Source of the DNA: Herbidospora solisilvae
GTDB lineage: Bacteria; Actinomycetota; Actinomycetes; Streptosporangiales; Streptosporangiaceae
Reading direction: 5' to 3'
DNA length: 64,000 bases
Assembly (NCBI RefSeq): GCF_009901565.1
Contig: NZ_WXEW01000002.1
Coordinates: forward strand, 434,001-498,000
Positions 48,697 through 58,124 of the stretch are shown piece after piece (position 1 is the first letter of the stretch; the number at the start of each line of letters is the position of its first letter). The notes beneath the pieces are model-generated. The model made no database searches and was not told the DNA's origin. It was given only the letters and a program-made list of their open reading frames with translations. Position numbers and translations under genes: made by a program.

Positions 48697-49494
48697 ATGT
48701 CTTCAGAAGCGGATCAGACCAGAGATCAGAGTAGAGATCGCGAAGGCGACGACGAAGTCGCCGAGATCATCGGCAAGCTTGTCAGCCAGGATGCACCGGG
48801 GGAAACTGACGGCGCCGAGCGGCGCAGGCTGCTCGGCCGCCTCAGCGGCGTACTGGCCACGTCCGCCCGCAAGGCGGGCGCCAGCGGGGTCGGCCGCGGC
48901 CGCTGGCTGGCCGACCTGTTCATGAACGTCGCCATGCGGCTGCCGATCCGCGACCTGGCGACCCTGCAGGAACACCACTACGGTCTCACCGGCGAGCAGT
49001 TGGCCGACGACCTCGTCCGCACCGCGACGAAGGCCACGATGGCCGTCGGCGCCGTGGGCGGCGCCCTTGCCGCGGCGGAGTTCGCCGCGCCCCCTCTCCT
49101 CCTCTCCGCTCCGGCGCAACTCGTCGCCGAGACCGTCGTCGTGGCCGCCATCGAGGTCAAGCTGCTGGCCGAGCTCCACGAGGTCTACGGCGTGCAGGTG
49201 CCCGGCACCCGGCCCGCGCAGGCGGCGCAGTTCGCCATCGCCTGGTCCAAGCAGCGCGGGGTCGACCCCCTGAAGCCCGCGTCGGTCACGCTCGCCCTCG
49301 GGGCGGCGGCCAAGACCTCGCTGCGCAACCGGCTCATGCGGACCCTCGGCCGCCACCTCACCACCCTCGGCCCCTTCCTCACCGGCGCCGTCGCCGGAGG
49401 GGCGCTCAACCGGCTCGCCACCAAGCGGCTGGCCCAGGCCGTGCGCACCGATCTGCGCCGTCAGCGTGGTCTTCCCCCCGCTCCGCAGAGCTGA
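48697..49494 (+). CDS. Hypothetical membrane-associated protein
   Basis: The 265-residue product starts MSSEADQTRDQSRDREGDDE and has an acidic N-terminus, then helical segments and two moderately hydrophobic stretches (about 108-140, ATMAVGAVGGALAAAEFAAPPLLLSAPAQLVAETVVVAAI, and about 225-240). It resembles EcsC-like or 'EcsC-domain' proteins in the long hydrophobic helices, but the match is weak. It starts 19 bases after the DUF4193 stop, so the two are probably cotranscribed. Function unknown. Confidence 0.78.
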   Translation: MSSEADQTRDQSRDREGDDEVAEIIGKLVSQDAPGETDGAERRRLLGRLSGVLATSARKAGASGVGRGRWLADLFMNVAMRLPIRDLATLQEHHYGLTGEQLADDLVRTATKATMAVGAVGGALAAAEFAAPPLLLSAPAQLVAETVVVAAIEVKLLAELHEVYGVQVPGTRPAQAAQFAIAWSKQRGVDPLKPASVTLALGAAAKTSLRNRLMRTLGRHLTTLGPFLTGAVAGGALNRLATKRLAQAVRTDLRRQRGLPPAPQS

Positions 49495-49656
49495 TATCAA
49501 ACCGTTACCCCCTGGTCTAAACCATTCGGTAACAGGTCACGACCTGCGGGAGATCATTCTCACACTTGACGTAATGAATTGTGCACGTCGTTGGGGGTAT
49601 GGGCGGTTCCGGGGACCTTACGTATGGTTGTTCGTAAGGCGATAACTGGAGGGCTC

Positions 49657-51030
49657 ATGCGTGGCACCAGCTCGTTCCTGATCGTCGCGAACCGGTTGCC
49701 GGTCGACCGTGTGGGCGAAAAACAATGGCGTCGCAGTCCCGGCGGCCTCGTGACCGCGATCGCTCCGGTGATGCAGCGGAGAGACGGGGCGTGGCTGGGC
49801 TGGCACGGCGCGGCCGGAGAGGAACTCAAGCCGTTCGACCACGACGGGATGCACCTCATTCCCGTGCCGTTGTCGCAGCTCGAGGTCGAGTTCTACTACG
49901 AGGGATTCTCCAACGCCACGCTGTGGCCCCTCTATCACGACGTCGTCGCCACCCCCGTCTACTCGCGGGTGCTCTGGGACGCCTACCGGGCGGTGAACGA
50001 CCGGTTCGCGCGGGCGGCGGCCGACGCGGCGGCCCCCGGGGCGGTCGTGTGGATCCAGGACTACCAGCTTCAGCTCGTGCCGGCGATGTTGCGCAAGCTG
50101 CGGCCCGACCTGAAGATCGGCTTCTTCCTGCACATCCCCTTCCCGCCCGCCGAACTGTTCTGGCAGCTTCCCTGGCGCAAGGAGATCCTCGAAGGCCTGC
50201 TCGGCGCCGACCTCGTCGGCTTCCAGCGCCCCGGCGGCGCCTCCAACTTCGTCCGGCTCGCCCGGCGGGTGCTCAACCTGCCGGCCAGCCGCAACGAGAT
50301 CCAGGTCGACGACCGGATCGTGCGCGCCGAGGCCTACCCGATATCGGTGGACTTCGGGTCTCTCGACCAGCTCGTCCGCGAACCCCACATCATGACGCGG
50401 GCCAAGGAGATCCGGGCCGAGCTCGGCAACCCCGACCACGTGCTGCTGGGCGTCGACCGGCTCGACTACACCAAGGGCATCGGCCAGCGCCTCAAGGCCT
50501 ACGGCGAGCTGCTGGCCGAGGGCCGGATCGAGCCGGGCGAGGCGGTGTTCGTGCAGATCGCCACGCCCACCCGGGAACGGGTCGAGGAGTACATCCGGCT
50601 GCGCAACGACATCGAGCTCCAGGTCGGCCGCCTCAACGGGGAGTACGGCCTGTTCGGCTGGTCGCCGATCAACTACATGCACCAGTCGTACAACAGGGAG
50701 GAACTGGCGGCCCTGTACTGCGCGGCCGACGTGATGGTCGTGACGCCGCTGCGCGACGGCATGAACCTGGTCGCCAAGGAGTACGTCGCCTGCCGCCACG
50801 ACCTGCGCGGCGCCCTGGTGCTGAGCGAGTTCGCCGGAGCCGCCGACGAGCTCAAGCACGCCTACATGGTCAACCCCTACGACATCGACGGCATGAAGCG
50901 GGCCATGATGACCGCCATGCACGAGCCGCCCCACGAGCTGGGCCGGCGGATGCGCTCCCTCCGCCGCCGCGTCGCCACCCACGACGTCGACCGCTGGGCC
51001 AGCGACTTCCTCAAGGACCTGGAGGCGTGA
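49657..51030 (+). CDS. otsA: Trehalose-6-phosphate synthase
   Basis: This 457-residue GT20 enzyme makes trehalose-6-phosphate from a nucleoside-diphosphate glucose and glucose-6-phosphate. Visible are [13 protein letters not shown] (6-18), [10 protein letters not shown] (25-34), [15 protein letters not shown] (about 130-144), [16 protein letters not shown] (about 267-282) and the late [15 protein letters not shown] (about 367-381). The usual HDYHL is QDYQL here, as often in actinomycetes. ATG 49657 follows GGAGGG. Trehalose serves as osmolyte and spore reserve. No otsB phosphatase is adjacent. Confidence 0.95.
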   Translation: MRGTSSFLIVANRLPVDRVGEKQWRRSPGGLVTAIAPVMQRRDGAWLGWHGAAGEELKPFDHDGMHLIPVPLSQLEVEFYYEGFSNATLWPLYHDVVATPVYSRVLWDAYRAVNDRFARAAADAAAPGAVVWIQDYQLQLVPAMLRKLRPDLKIGFFLHIPFPPAELFWQLPWRKEILEGLLGADLVGFQRPGGASNFVRLARRVLNLPASRNEIQVDDRIVRAEAYPISVDFGSLDQLVREPHIMTRAKEIRAELGNPDHVLLGVDRLDYTKGIGQRLKAYGELLAEGRIEPGEAVFVQIATPTRERVEEYIRLRNDIELQVGRLNGEYGLFGWSPINYMHQSYNREELAALYCAADVMVVTPLRDGMNLVAKEYVACRHDLRGALVLSEFAGAADELKHAYMVNPYDIDGMKRAMMTAMHEPPHELGRRMRSLRRRVATHDVDRWASDFLKDLEA

Positions 51031-51068
51031 GCGAACCCTGGCCGGCCGGCGACCGACCAGGGTGAGCC

Positions 51069-51368
51069 TCAGTCCTTGATCTCCTCCGCGACGTCCCGGG
51101 CCATGTCCTTCCAGTTCTTCCAGCGCTTCGCCGCGGCCCTGGTGGCGACGATGCGGGTGACCTCCATGCCCAGGCCCATCACGACCGCGTAGGCGATGGC
51201 CTCGCCGAGGCTCACGTCGGGGGAGTCGACGCTGGCCGGGGGCTTCCTGCCGGTGGCCTTCTCCCAGGCGAAGGACAGGGCCTTCTTGGCGACGAAACCG
51301 ACGGCCAGCCCCACCAGGCCGCCGACGATGCGCCACTGCATGTCCGGTTTCTCTTCCTTACCCGCCAT
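51069..51368 (-). CDS. DUF4235 membrane protein
   Basis: The 99-residue protein begins MAGKEEKPDMQWRIVGGLVG. Two hydrophobic segments (about 13-32 and 53-75) flank a conserved KKALSFAWEKATGRKPPA loop. It is a common actinobacterial small membrane family of unknown role, often found near envelope or stress genes. It stands alone on the minus strand between otsA and valS. Confidence 0.9.
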   Translation of the reverse strand: MAGKEEKPDMQWRIVGGLVGLAVGFVAKKALSFAWEKATGRKPPASVDSPDVSLGEAIAYAVVMGLGMEVTRIVATRAAAKRWKNWKDMARDVAEEIKD

Positions 51369-51436
51369 GATCCCTCCTCGGTATCGACCTTATTCTGGTG
51401 CGTCCGCCAGGCCCGTACGCCATAACATCTGGTGGC

Positions 51437-53959
51437 ATGACGACTCAGCGACCACTGCCCCCCGACAGGCCCTCCCTCGACGGCTTGGAGCAGGCGTGGG
51501 TAGACCGCTGGGCCGCCGACGACCTCTATCGGTTCGACCGGTCGCGTCCGCGTGAGCAGATCTTCTCGATCGACACGCCGCCTCCCACCGTCTCCGGATC
51601 ACTCCACGTCGGCCACGTCTTCTCCTATACCCACACCGACACGATCGCCCGGTTCCAGCGGATGCGGGGCAAGGCCGTCTTCTACCCCATGGGGTGGGAC
51701 GACAACGGCCTGCCGACCGAGCGCCGGGTCCAGATCGTCTTCGGCGTGCGATGTGACCCCTCGGTGCCCTACGACCCGGACTTCCAGCCGCCGGAGAAGC
51801 CGGGCAAGCAGCAGGTGCCGATCTCCCGGCGCAACTTCATCGAGCTGTGCGAGCGGCTGACGGCCGACGACGAGAAGGCGTTCGAGGAGCTGTGGCGGCG
51901 CCTCGGCCTGTCGGTCGACTGGTCGATGACCTACCAGACGATCGACGCGAACGCGCGGGCGGCGTCCCAGCGGGCGTTCCTGCGGAACCTGGAGCGCGGG
52001 CAGGCCTACCTCGCCGAGGCCCCGACGCTCTGGGACGTCACCTTCCGGACCGCCGTCGCCCAGGCCGAGCTCGAAGACCGCGAGTGGCCGGGCGCCTTCC
52101 ACCGCATCGCCTTCCACCTGTCGCCCGAGCAGCAGGCGCAGGGGTTCGCCGACCGGGTCTGGATCGAGACGACCCGGCCCGAGCTGATCCCCGCCTGCGT
52201 GGCGCTGGTCGCCCACCCCGACGACGAGCGCTACCGGCCGCTGTTCGGGTCGACCGTGCGCACTCCTCTCTTCGGGGCCGAGGTGCCGGTCCTGGCCCAT
52301 CACCTGGCCGAACCCGACAAGGGCTCGGGCATCGCGATGATCTGCACCTTCGGCGACGTCACCGACGTCACCTGGTGGCGGGAGCTCGAACTGCCCACCC
52401 GCGCCGTCGTCGGCTGGGACGGCCGGATGCTGCCCGACGCGCCGGAGGGCGTGAACGCGGAGCCGTACCGGGAACTGGCCGGGAAGACCGTGCACAGCGC
52501 CCGCGAGCGCATCGTCGAGATGCTCGCCGCGAGCGGCGAGCTCGAAGGGCAGCCGCGGCCGGTGAAGCGGCCGGTCAAGTTCTACGAGAAGGGCGACAGG
52601 CCCCTCGAGATCGTGACCACCCGGCAGTGGTACATCCGCAACGGCGGGCGCGACGCCAAGCTGCGCTGGGAGATGCTCGACCGGGGTCGCGAGCTCATCT
52701 GGCACCCCGCCCACATGCGGGTCCGCTACGACAACTGGGTCGAGGGGCTGGCCGGCGACTGGCTGATCTCCCGGCAGCGGTTCTTCGGCGTGCCCATCCC
52801 GGTGTGGTACCAGCTCGACAGCGAGGGCGAGGTCGTCTACGAGGCGCCGATCGTGCCGCCCGAGAGCATGTTGCCGGTCGACCCCTCCAGCGACGTGCCG
52901 CCCGGCTTCACCGAAGACCTGCGCGGCAAGCCCTTCGGCTTCGCCGGCGACCCCGACGTCATGGACACCTGGGCGACCAGCTCGCTGACGCCGCAGATCG
53001 CGGGCGGCTGGGAGCGCGACGCCGACCTGTTCCGGCGGGTCTTCCCGATGGACCTGCGGCCCCAGGCCCACGAGATCATCCGCACCTGGTTGTTCTCCAC
53101 GATGGTCCGGGCCCACCAGGAGGAGGGCGTGCTGCCGTGGAAGCACGCCGCCATCTCGGGCTGGATCCTCGACCCCGACCGCAAGAAGATGTCGAAGTCC
53201 AAGGGCAACGTGGTCACGCCCATGGGCCTGCTGGAGCAGTACGGGTCCGACGCGGTCCGCTACTGGGCCGCGAACGGCCGTCCGGGCACCGACACCACTT
53301 TCGACACCGGGATGATCAAGATCGGCCGCCGTCTGGCCATCAAGATCCTCAACGCGTCGAAGTTCGTGCTCTCCTTCGACGACAACCCCGGCGAGATCAC
53401 CGCGCCGCTCGACCTGTCGATGCTGGCCGCCCTCGACGAGGTGGTCCGCGACGCCACCCGCGCCTTCGAGGCCTACGACTACACCAAGGCCCTCGAACGG
53501 ACCGAGCGGTTCTTCTGGGCGTTCTGCGACGACCACCTCGAACTGGTCAAGGCACGCGCCTACGACGGCGACGCCTCGGCGGTGGCCGCGCTGCGGGCCG
53601 CGCTCGACACGCTGCTGCGGCTGTTCGCGCCGTTCCTGCCGTTCGTGACCGAAGAGGTCTGGTCGTGGTGGCGCGACGGCTCGGTCCACACCGCCGCCTG
53701 GCCCGCCGTCGCCGGTCGCGGCGGCGACCCCGAGGTGCTCGAAGCGGTGGCCGACGTGCTGGCGCGGGTGCGCAAGGCCAAGTCGGCGGCCAAGGTGTCG
53801 ATGCGGGCCGAGGTGACCCGGCTCGACGTGCGCGGCGAGAAGGCCGACCTGGTCAGGCTCGCCCAAGACGACCTGTGCGCGGCGGGCAACGTCGAGGAGT
53901 TCGTGCTGGAGAGGGCCGAGGGCCCGCTCGTGGTCAACACCGTCCTCGAAGAAGGCTAA
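51437..53959 (+). CDS. valS: Valyl-tRNA synthetase
   Basis: The 840-residue class I aminoacyl-tRNA synthetase charges tRNA-Val. HIGH-type motif GSLHVGHVF (about 54-62), the ValRS-specific WDDNGLPTERRVQ (about 88-100), an editing domain (about 195-330) and KKMSKSKGN (about 584-592) are present. It lacks the long C-terminal coiled coil of E. coli ValRS, normal for the shorter actinomycete form. ATG 51437 is the conserved MTTQRPLP start. Confidence 0.96.
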   Translation: MTTQRPLPPDRPSLDGLEQAWVDRWAADDLYRFDRSRPREQIFSIDTPPPTVSGSLHVGHVFSYTHTDTIARFQRMRGKAVFYPMGWDDNGLPTERRVQIVFGVRCDPSVPYDPDFQPPEKPGKQQVPISRRNFIELCERLTADDEKAFEELWRRLGLSVDWSMTYQTIDANARAASQRAFLRNLERGQAYLAEAPTLWDVTFRTAVAQAELEDREWPGAFHRIAFHLSPEQQAQGFADRVWIETTRPELIPACVALVAHPDDERYRPLFGSTVRTPLFGAEVPVLAHHLAEPDKGSGIAMICTFGDVTDVTWWRELELPTRAVVGWDGRMLPDAPEGVNAEPYRELAGKTVHSARERIVEMLAASGELEGQPRPVKRPVKFYEKGDRPLEIVTTRQWYIRNGGRDAKLRWEMLDRGRELIWHPAHMRVRYDNWVEGLAGDWLISRQRFFGVPIPVWYQLDSEGEVVYEAPIVPPESMLPVDPSSDVPPGFTEDLRGKPFGFAGDPDVMDTWATSSLTPQIAGGWERDADLFRRVFPMDLRPQAHEIIRTWLFSTMVRAHQEEGVLPWKHAAISGWILDPDRKKMSKSKGNVVTPMGLLEQYGSDAVRYWAANGRPGTDTTFDTGMIKIGRRLAIKILNASKFVLSFDDNPGEITAPLDLSMLAALDEVVRDATRAFEAYDYTKALERTERFFWAFCDDHLELVKARAYDGDASAVAALRAALDTLLRLFAPFLPFVTEEVWSWWRDGSVHTAAWPAVAGRGGDPEVLEAVADVLARVRKAKSAAKVSMRAEVTRLDVRGEKADLVRLAQDDLCAAGNVEEFVLERAEGPLVVNTVLEEG

Positions 53960-54001
53960 TCCGGTTGCGCGCCCGGCCGGTTCCCGTGCCAGGCTGGACG
54001 C

Positions 54002-55171
54002 GTGATCGCAGATCGTGAGCATGCCCATCCGGGGAAGGGCCGGCGGGCGAGCGTACCGCCCACACTGAACATCGTCGCGGCCTGGTCGTGGCGGGTCATC
54101 GTCATCGGCGTGGTCGTCTACTTCTTCGCCATGATCCTGGCCAGGCTGAGCTTCGTGACCCTCCCGGTCGCGATCGCGTTCCTGCTCACGGCGCTGCTCT
54201 ACCCGATCACCAGCCGGCTGCGCCGGGCCGGGTTCCGGCCGATATACGCCACCTGGACGACCATGCTCGTCGCCCTGGCGTTCATCGGCGGCCTCGGCTT
54301 CCTGATCGGCAACCGGGCCAACGACGAGTTCCCCGGCCTGGTCGCGCAGATCCAGCAGACCGCGCGCGACGTGCAGGCCTGGCTGCTCACCGGGCCGCTC
54401 CACCTGCGCGAGGCGCAGATCGCCGACTTCGTCGAGGAACTGACGCGGCAGATCAACGAGCAGCGCAGCCAGATCACCGACACCGTGCTGACCGGCGCGA
54501 CCGCCCTCGTCGAGGCGCTGGCCGCGATCGTGCTGCTGCTGTTCGTGACGTTCTTCCTGCTCAAGGACGGCGACCGGATCTGGGCCTGGTTCCTGCGGGC
54601 CTTCGGCGGCGCGGCCGACCGGGTCGACCGGGCCGGCCGGGCCGCCTGGCGCACCCTGTCCCACTACGTGCTGGGCACCGTCGCGGTCGCGGCCGTCCAC
54701 GCCCTGGTCATCGGCATCGTGCTGGCCGGGATGCGGGTGCCGCTGTGGGCGCCGCTCGCGGTGCTGATCTTCTTCGCGTCGTTCATCCCGATCGTCGGCA
54801 TCTTCTTCGCCGGCGGTGTGGCCACCCTCGTCGTCTTCGGCTCCCAGGGCTGGGTGTACGCCCTGATCTTCGTCGGCGTCCTGGTGGTCGAGCAGCAGCT
54901 GGAGAACCACGTGCTCCAGCCCCTGATCGTGGGCCGGGCGCTGGAGTTCCACCCGCTGGCCATCATCATCGTGCTGGCGGTCGGCGGCATCATCGGCGGC
55001 ATCGCGGGAGCGGTGGTCGCCGTCCCGGTCACGGCGGTGATCTACCGGGCACTGCCCGAGCTGCGCCGCGACCGGCCCGTGGAACCGCCCAAGCCGGTCG
55101 AACCCAACCCGCCCGAACCAGAGCCCTCACCAGGCGCGGGAGACGCCGTCCCGGGTGGCCCCAACCGGTAG
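54002..55171 (+). CDS. AI-2E family transporter
   Basis: This 389-residue membrane protein has seven to eight hydrophobic segments (two near 25-95, the rest about 165-345) and family blocks LLLLFVTFFLLKDGDRIWAW and VEQQLENHVLQPLIVGRALEFHPLAIIIVL. The Pro-rich tail (EPPKPVEPNPPEPEP) is cytoplasmic. The family includes TqsA-like exporters and Na+/H+ antiporters; the substrate is unknown. GTG start. Confidence 0.92.
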   Translation: MIADREHAHPGKGRRASVPPTLNIVAAWSWRVIVIGVVVYFFAMILARLSFVTLPVAIAFLLTALLYPITSRLRRAGFRPIYATWTTMLVALAFIGGLGFLIGNRANDEFPGLVAQIQQTARDVQAWLLTGPLHLREAQIADFVEELTRQINEQRSQITDTVLTGATALVEALAAIVLLLFVTFFLLKDGDRIWAWFLRAFGGAADRVDRAGRAAWRTLSHYVLGTVAVAAVHALVIGIVLAGMRVPLWAPLAVLIFFASFIPIVGIFFAGGVATLVVFGSQGWVYALIFVGVLVVEQQLENHVLQPLIVGRALEFHPLAIIIVLAVGGIIGGIAGAVVAVPVTAVIYRALPELRRDRPVEPPKPVEPNPPEPEPSPGAGDAVPGGPNR

Positions 55172-55182
55172 GGTTGCGATCC

Positions 55183-55620
55183 ATGAGTGTCGAGGTGCTG
55201 ATCCACCGGCTCGACCCTGAGCTGCCGCTACCCGCATACGCCCATCCGGGCGACGCGGGTGCCGATCTCTACGCGGCGGAAGACGTCGAGCTGCTCCCGG
55301 GCGAGCGGGCCATGGTCGGCACGGGCGTGGCGATCGCGCTGCCCGACGGCTACGCCGCGTTCGTCCACCCACGTTCCGGGCTGGCGGCCAAGCACGGCGT
55401 GACGCTGGTCAACGCGCCTGGAACGGTCGATGCCGGATATCGAGGCGAGATCAAGGTGACGCTGCTCAACACCGACCTCAAGGAGGCCGTCCGGCTGCGG
55501 CGCGGTGACCGCGTCGCCCAGCTGGTCATCCAGCGGGTCGAGAAGGCGGCGTTCTACGAGGTGGAGCGGCTCCCCGGATCGGCGCGCGGCGCCGGCGGCT
55601 TCGGCTCCACCGGCAGATAG
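55183..55620 (+). CDS. dut: Deoxyuridine triphosphatase
   Basis: The 145-residue trimeric dUTPase removes dUTP and supplies dUMP for thymidylate synthesis. All five motifs are present: GDAGADLYA (about 23-31), HPRSGLAAKHG (about 63-73), GTVDAGYRGEI (about 79-89), RGDRVAQLV (about 105-113) and the flexible RGAGGFGSTG at the C-terminus. It opens the dut-DUF3710-OB-fold-DUF3159 series, conserved as in Mycobacterium Rv2697c-Rv2693c. Confidence 0.97.
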   Translation: MSVEVLIHRLDPELPLPAYAHPGDAGADLYAAEDVELLPGERAMVGTGVAIALPDGYAAFVHPRSGLAAKHGVTLVNAPGTVDAGYRGEIKVTLLNTDLKEAVRLRRGDRVAQLVIQRVEKAAFYEVERLPGSARGAGGFGSTGR

Positions 55621-55634
55621 GAAAGGTGACCATC

Positions 55635-56315
55635 GTGTTCCGACGCCGACGCGGCGCGGCCGAGACCCCGTCCGAGCCCACTCCAGACCGGCAGCCGGCC
55701 TCCGCACCCGAGGGCCCGGCCCGCGAGTCCGGCCCCTGGGACGCCGCCGACAGTTACCCCGAGGCCGACCGGGTCGACCTGGGCGGGCTCCACCTGCCCA
55801 TCGGCCCCGACTTCGAGGTCCAGCTCCAGGTGGCCGGCGACCAGATCGTCGGCGCGCTGGTGCTGGCCCACGAGAGCGCCCTGCAGCTGCACGCCTTCGC
55901 CGCCCCGAAGAAGTCGGGCCTGTGGGACGACCTGCGGGTCGAGCTCACCCGCGACGTCGAGTCGGCCAAGGGCACCGTCAAGGAGGCCGAGGGCCCCTTC
56001 GGCACCGAGCTCCACGCGGTCGTGCCGCAGCAGAACGGCCCCGAGGCGTCCATCCGCTACATCGGCGTCGACGGCCCGCGCTGGTTCCTGCGTGCCGTGA
56101 TCACCGGCCGGGCCGCCGTCGACCCGGCCGCCGCCGCGGTCCTGGAAGGCGTGGTGCGCGAGGTCGTGGTCGTCCGGGGCGACGAGCCGATGGCCCCCCG
56201 CGAGGGCATCCCGCTCCAGCTTCCGCCCGAGGCCCGCCAGGCCCTGGAGGAGCAGTCGGAGGACAAGGGCTACGACCCCTACGAACGAGGCCCGGAGATC
56301 ACCGAGACCCGGTGA
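55635..56315 (+). CDS. DUF3710 domain protein
   Basis: The 226-residue soluble protein begins MFRRRRGAAETPSEP and contains the DUF3710 block (SYPEADRVDLGGLHLPIGPDFEVQLQVAGDQIVGALV ... RWFLRAVITGRAAVDPAAAAVLEGVVREVVVVRGDEPMAPREG). The family, Rv2696c-like, is confined to Actinobacteria and has no known function. GTG 55635 is preferred, as AAGGTGA lies five bases upstream; GTG 55626 would add three residues. It immediately follows dut. Confidence 0.92.
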   Translation: MFRRRRGAAETPSEPTPDRQPASAPEGPARESGPWDAADSYPEADRVDLGGLHLPIGPDFEVQLQVAGDQIVGALVLAHESALQLHAFAAPKKSGLWDDLRVELTRDVESAKGTVKEAEGPFGTELHAVVPQQNGPEASIRYIGVDGPRWFLRAVITGRAAVDPAAAAVLEGVVREVVVVRGDEPMAPREGIPLQLPPEARQALEEQSEDKGYDPYERGPEITETR

Positions 56316-56385
56316 ATTCCCGCTTTTGCCCGGTCGATATGGGACCGTTATGCACCTGGACGCCCATCGCCTAGGCTGAAGCATC

Positions 56386-56772
56386 ATGAGCACACAGGAG
56401 CCCGTCAAAAAGGGCGGACTACGCGGCTTCTTCCGCCGGCTGGCCACCAGCCAGGCCGAGCTGGAGGCGGCTGAACTACGGGAAGACCTCGAAAGCCACG
56501 GGGCCACTCCCATCGCGGCGTGTGGCGAACGCCAGCGTTTCTGCGTGGCCGGTACCCTTCGTACGGTGACCCTCCGGCCACGAGGCGGCGCCCCGGCACT
56601 CGAAGCCGAGCTGTACGACGGCTCCGACGTCATCGACCTGGTCTGGCTGGGCCGACGCAAGATCGTCGGCATCGAGCCGGGCCGGGTGGTCCGGGCCGAG
56701 GGCCTCGTGAGCCTGCAAGACGGTCGCAAGGTCATGTTCAACCCGCGGTACGAACTTCGCCCAACCGGGTGA
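56386..56772 (+). CDS. OB-fold nucleic-acid-binding protein
   Basis: This 128-residue protein has a basic N-terminus (MSTQEPVKKGGLRGFFRRLA), then a short OB-fold (about 45-125, RFCVAGTLRTVTLRPRGGAPALEAELYDGSDVIDLVWLGRRKIVGIEPGRVVRAEGLV), similar to the RecG wedge/tRNA-anticodon class. It is the Rv2694c homologue. Likely binds single-stranded DNA or RNA. Conserved neighbourhood supports a real gene; the role is unknown. Confidence 0.92.
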   Translation: MSTQEPVKKGGLRGFFRRLATSQAELEAAELREDLESHGATPIAACGERQRFCVAGTLRTVTLRPRGGAPALEAELYDGSDVIDLVWLGRRKIVGIEPGRVVRAEGLVSLQDGRKVMFNPRYELRPTG

Positions 56773-56827
56773 CGAGGAACGGTGAACCACACGTGAGCAC
56801 TGCCGAAGAGGCCGCCCCCCACCGCCG

Positions 56828-57460
56828 GTGAGCGCCCACGAGAGCGTCGAGGCCGTGGTGCGGGCCCAGATCGCCAAGGCGTTCGGTGGCAGGCGGGGCA
56901 CCGTCGAGGCGGCCGTGCCGACGATCGCCTTCACGCTGACCTGGATCTTCACCGAAGACCTGAAGTTCTCCGTGATCCTCTCGGTCGCCCTGTCGGTGGT
57001 GCTGCTGCTGGTCCGCATCGTGCAGCGGTCGACGCCGCAGTTCGTGCTCAACAGCCTCTTCGGCATCGGCATCGGCGCGTTCTTCGCGCTGCGCAGCGGC
57101 AACGCGGAGGACGCGTTCCTGCCCGGCATGCTCTGGATCGCCGTCGTCGAGGCGCTGATGATCCTGTCGATCCTGGTGCGCTGGCCGTTCCTGGGTTTCC
57201 TGCTGGGGGCCACCAACCCCGACGACCCGATCGCCTGGCACCGCGACAAGGGCATCGTCGACCTGTGCGTGAAGCTGTCGTGGATCATGGCCCTGCCGGG
57301 CCTGATCAAGCTGGGCGTGCAGATCCCGCTCTACCTGGCGGGCAACGTCTTCTGGCTCGGCATCGCCAAGGTCGCCCTCGGCTGGCCGGTCTACCTGGCC
57401 GCGCTGGCCACGGTGGGCTGGATGCTGGCCCGCGGACGGACCACCCAGCCCACCACCTGA
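56828..57460 (+). CDS. DUF3159 membrane protein
   Basis: The 210-residue protein has five or six hydrophobic segments from residue 30 on (TIAFTLTWIFT, FSVILSVALSVVLLLV, FGIGIGAFFAL, WIAVVEALMILSILV and others). It corresponds to Rv2693c. It is adjacent to the two convergent TrkA genes, stops four bases apart. The GTG start is 828 of its frame's clear beginning (VSAHESVEAVVRAQIAKAFGG). Function unknown, perhaps a channel or intrinsic membrane partner of the potassium genes. Confidence 0.92.
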   Translation: MSAHESVEAVVRAQIAKAFGGRRGTVEAAVPTIAFTLTWIFTEDLKFSVILSVALSVVLLLVRIVQRSTPQFVLNSLFGIGIGAFFALRSGNAEDAFLPGMLWIAVVEALMILSILVRWPFLGFLLGATNPDDPIAWHRDKGIVDLCVKLSWIMALPGLIKLGVQIPLYLAGNVFWLGIAKVALGWPVYLAALATVGWMLARGRTTQPTT

Positions 57461-57464
57461 CCCG

Positions 57465-58124
57465 TCAGTGGGGGGCGAGGAGCTGGCTCAGCTCCTCCTC
57501 GACCTCCTGGCTGGCCACGAACAGCAGTTCGTCGCCGGCCTCGAGCGGGTCGTCGGCCGAGGGCACCAGCACCCGGCCCTCGCGCAGGATCGCCACCAGC
57601 GCCGAATCGGTCGGCCACGGCACCGAACCGGCCCGCTGGCCCACCACGGGCGCGTCTTCCGGCAGGGTCAGCTCGACCAGGTTGGCCTGACCCTGGCGGA
57701 ACGTCATCAGCCGCACCAGGTCGCCGACGCTGACCGCCTCTTCGACGAGCGCGCTGATCAGGCGCGGCGTGGAGACCGCGACGTCGACGCCCCACGACTC
57801 GTTGAACAACCACTCGTTCTTCGGGTGGTTGATGCGGGCGACCACCCGCGGCACGCCGTATTCGGTCTTGGCCAGCAGCGAGACCACCAAATTGACCTTG
57901 TCGTCGCCGGAGGCGGCGATCACGACGTGGCAGGCGTTCAGCCCGGCCTCGTCGAGCGCGGAGATCTCACACGCGTCGGCGAGCAGCCACTCGGCCCTCG
58001 GCACACTGTCGATCTTGATGGCCTTGGGGTCGATGTCGATCAGCAGCACCTCGTGGCCGTTCTCGAGGAGCTCGGCCGCGATCGAGCGGCCGACGGCGCC
58101 CGCCCCGGCGATCGTGACGCGCAT
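57465..58124 (-). CDS. TrkA-type potassium regulatory protein (CeoC-like)
   Basis: This 219-residue RCK protein has a Rossmann NAD-binding domain (MRVTIAGAGAVGRSIAAELLENGHEVLLIDID, GxGxxG at 7-12) and a C-terminal TrkA-C domain (about 135-219). It probably gates or regulates a potassium transporter in response to NAD(H) or cyclic di-AMP. Its ATG overlaps the stop of the upstream TrkA gene. Together they match Mycobacterium ceoC/ceoB (Rv2692/Rv2691). Confidence 0.93.
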   Translation of the reverse strand: MRVTIAGAGAVGRSIAAELLENGHEVLLIDIDPKAIKIDSVPRAEWLLADACEISALDEAGLNACHVVIAASGDDKVNLVVSLLAKTEYGVPRVVARINHPKNEWLFNESWGVDVAVSTPRLISALVEEAVSVGDLVRLMTFRQGQANLVELTLPEDAPVVGQRAGSVPWPTDSALVAILREGRVLVPSADDPLEAGDELLFVASQEVEEELSQLLAPH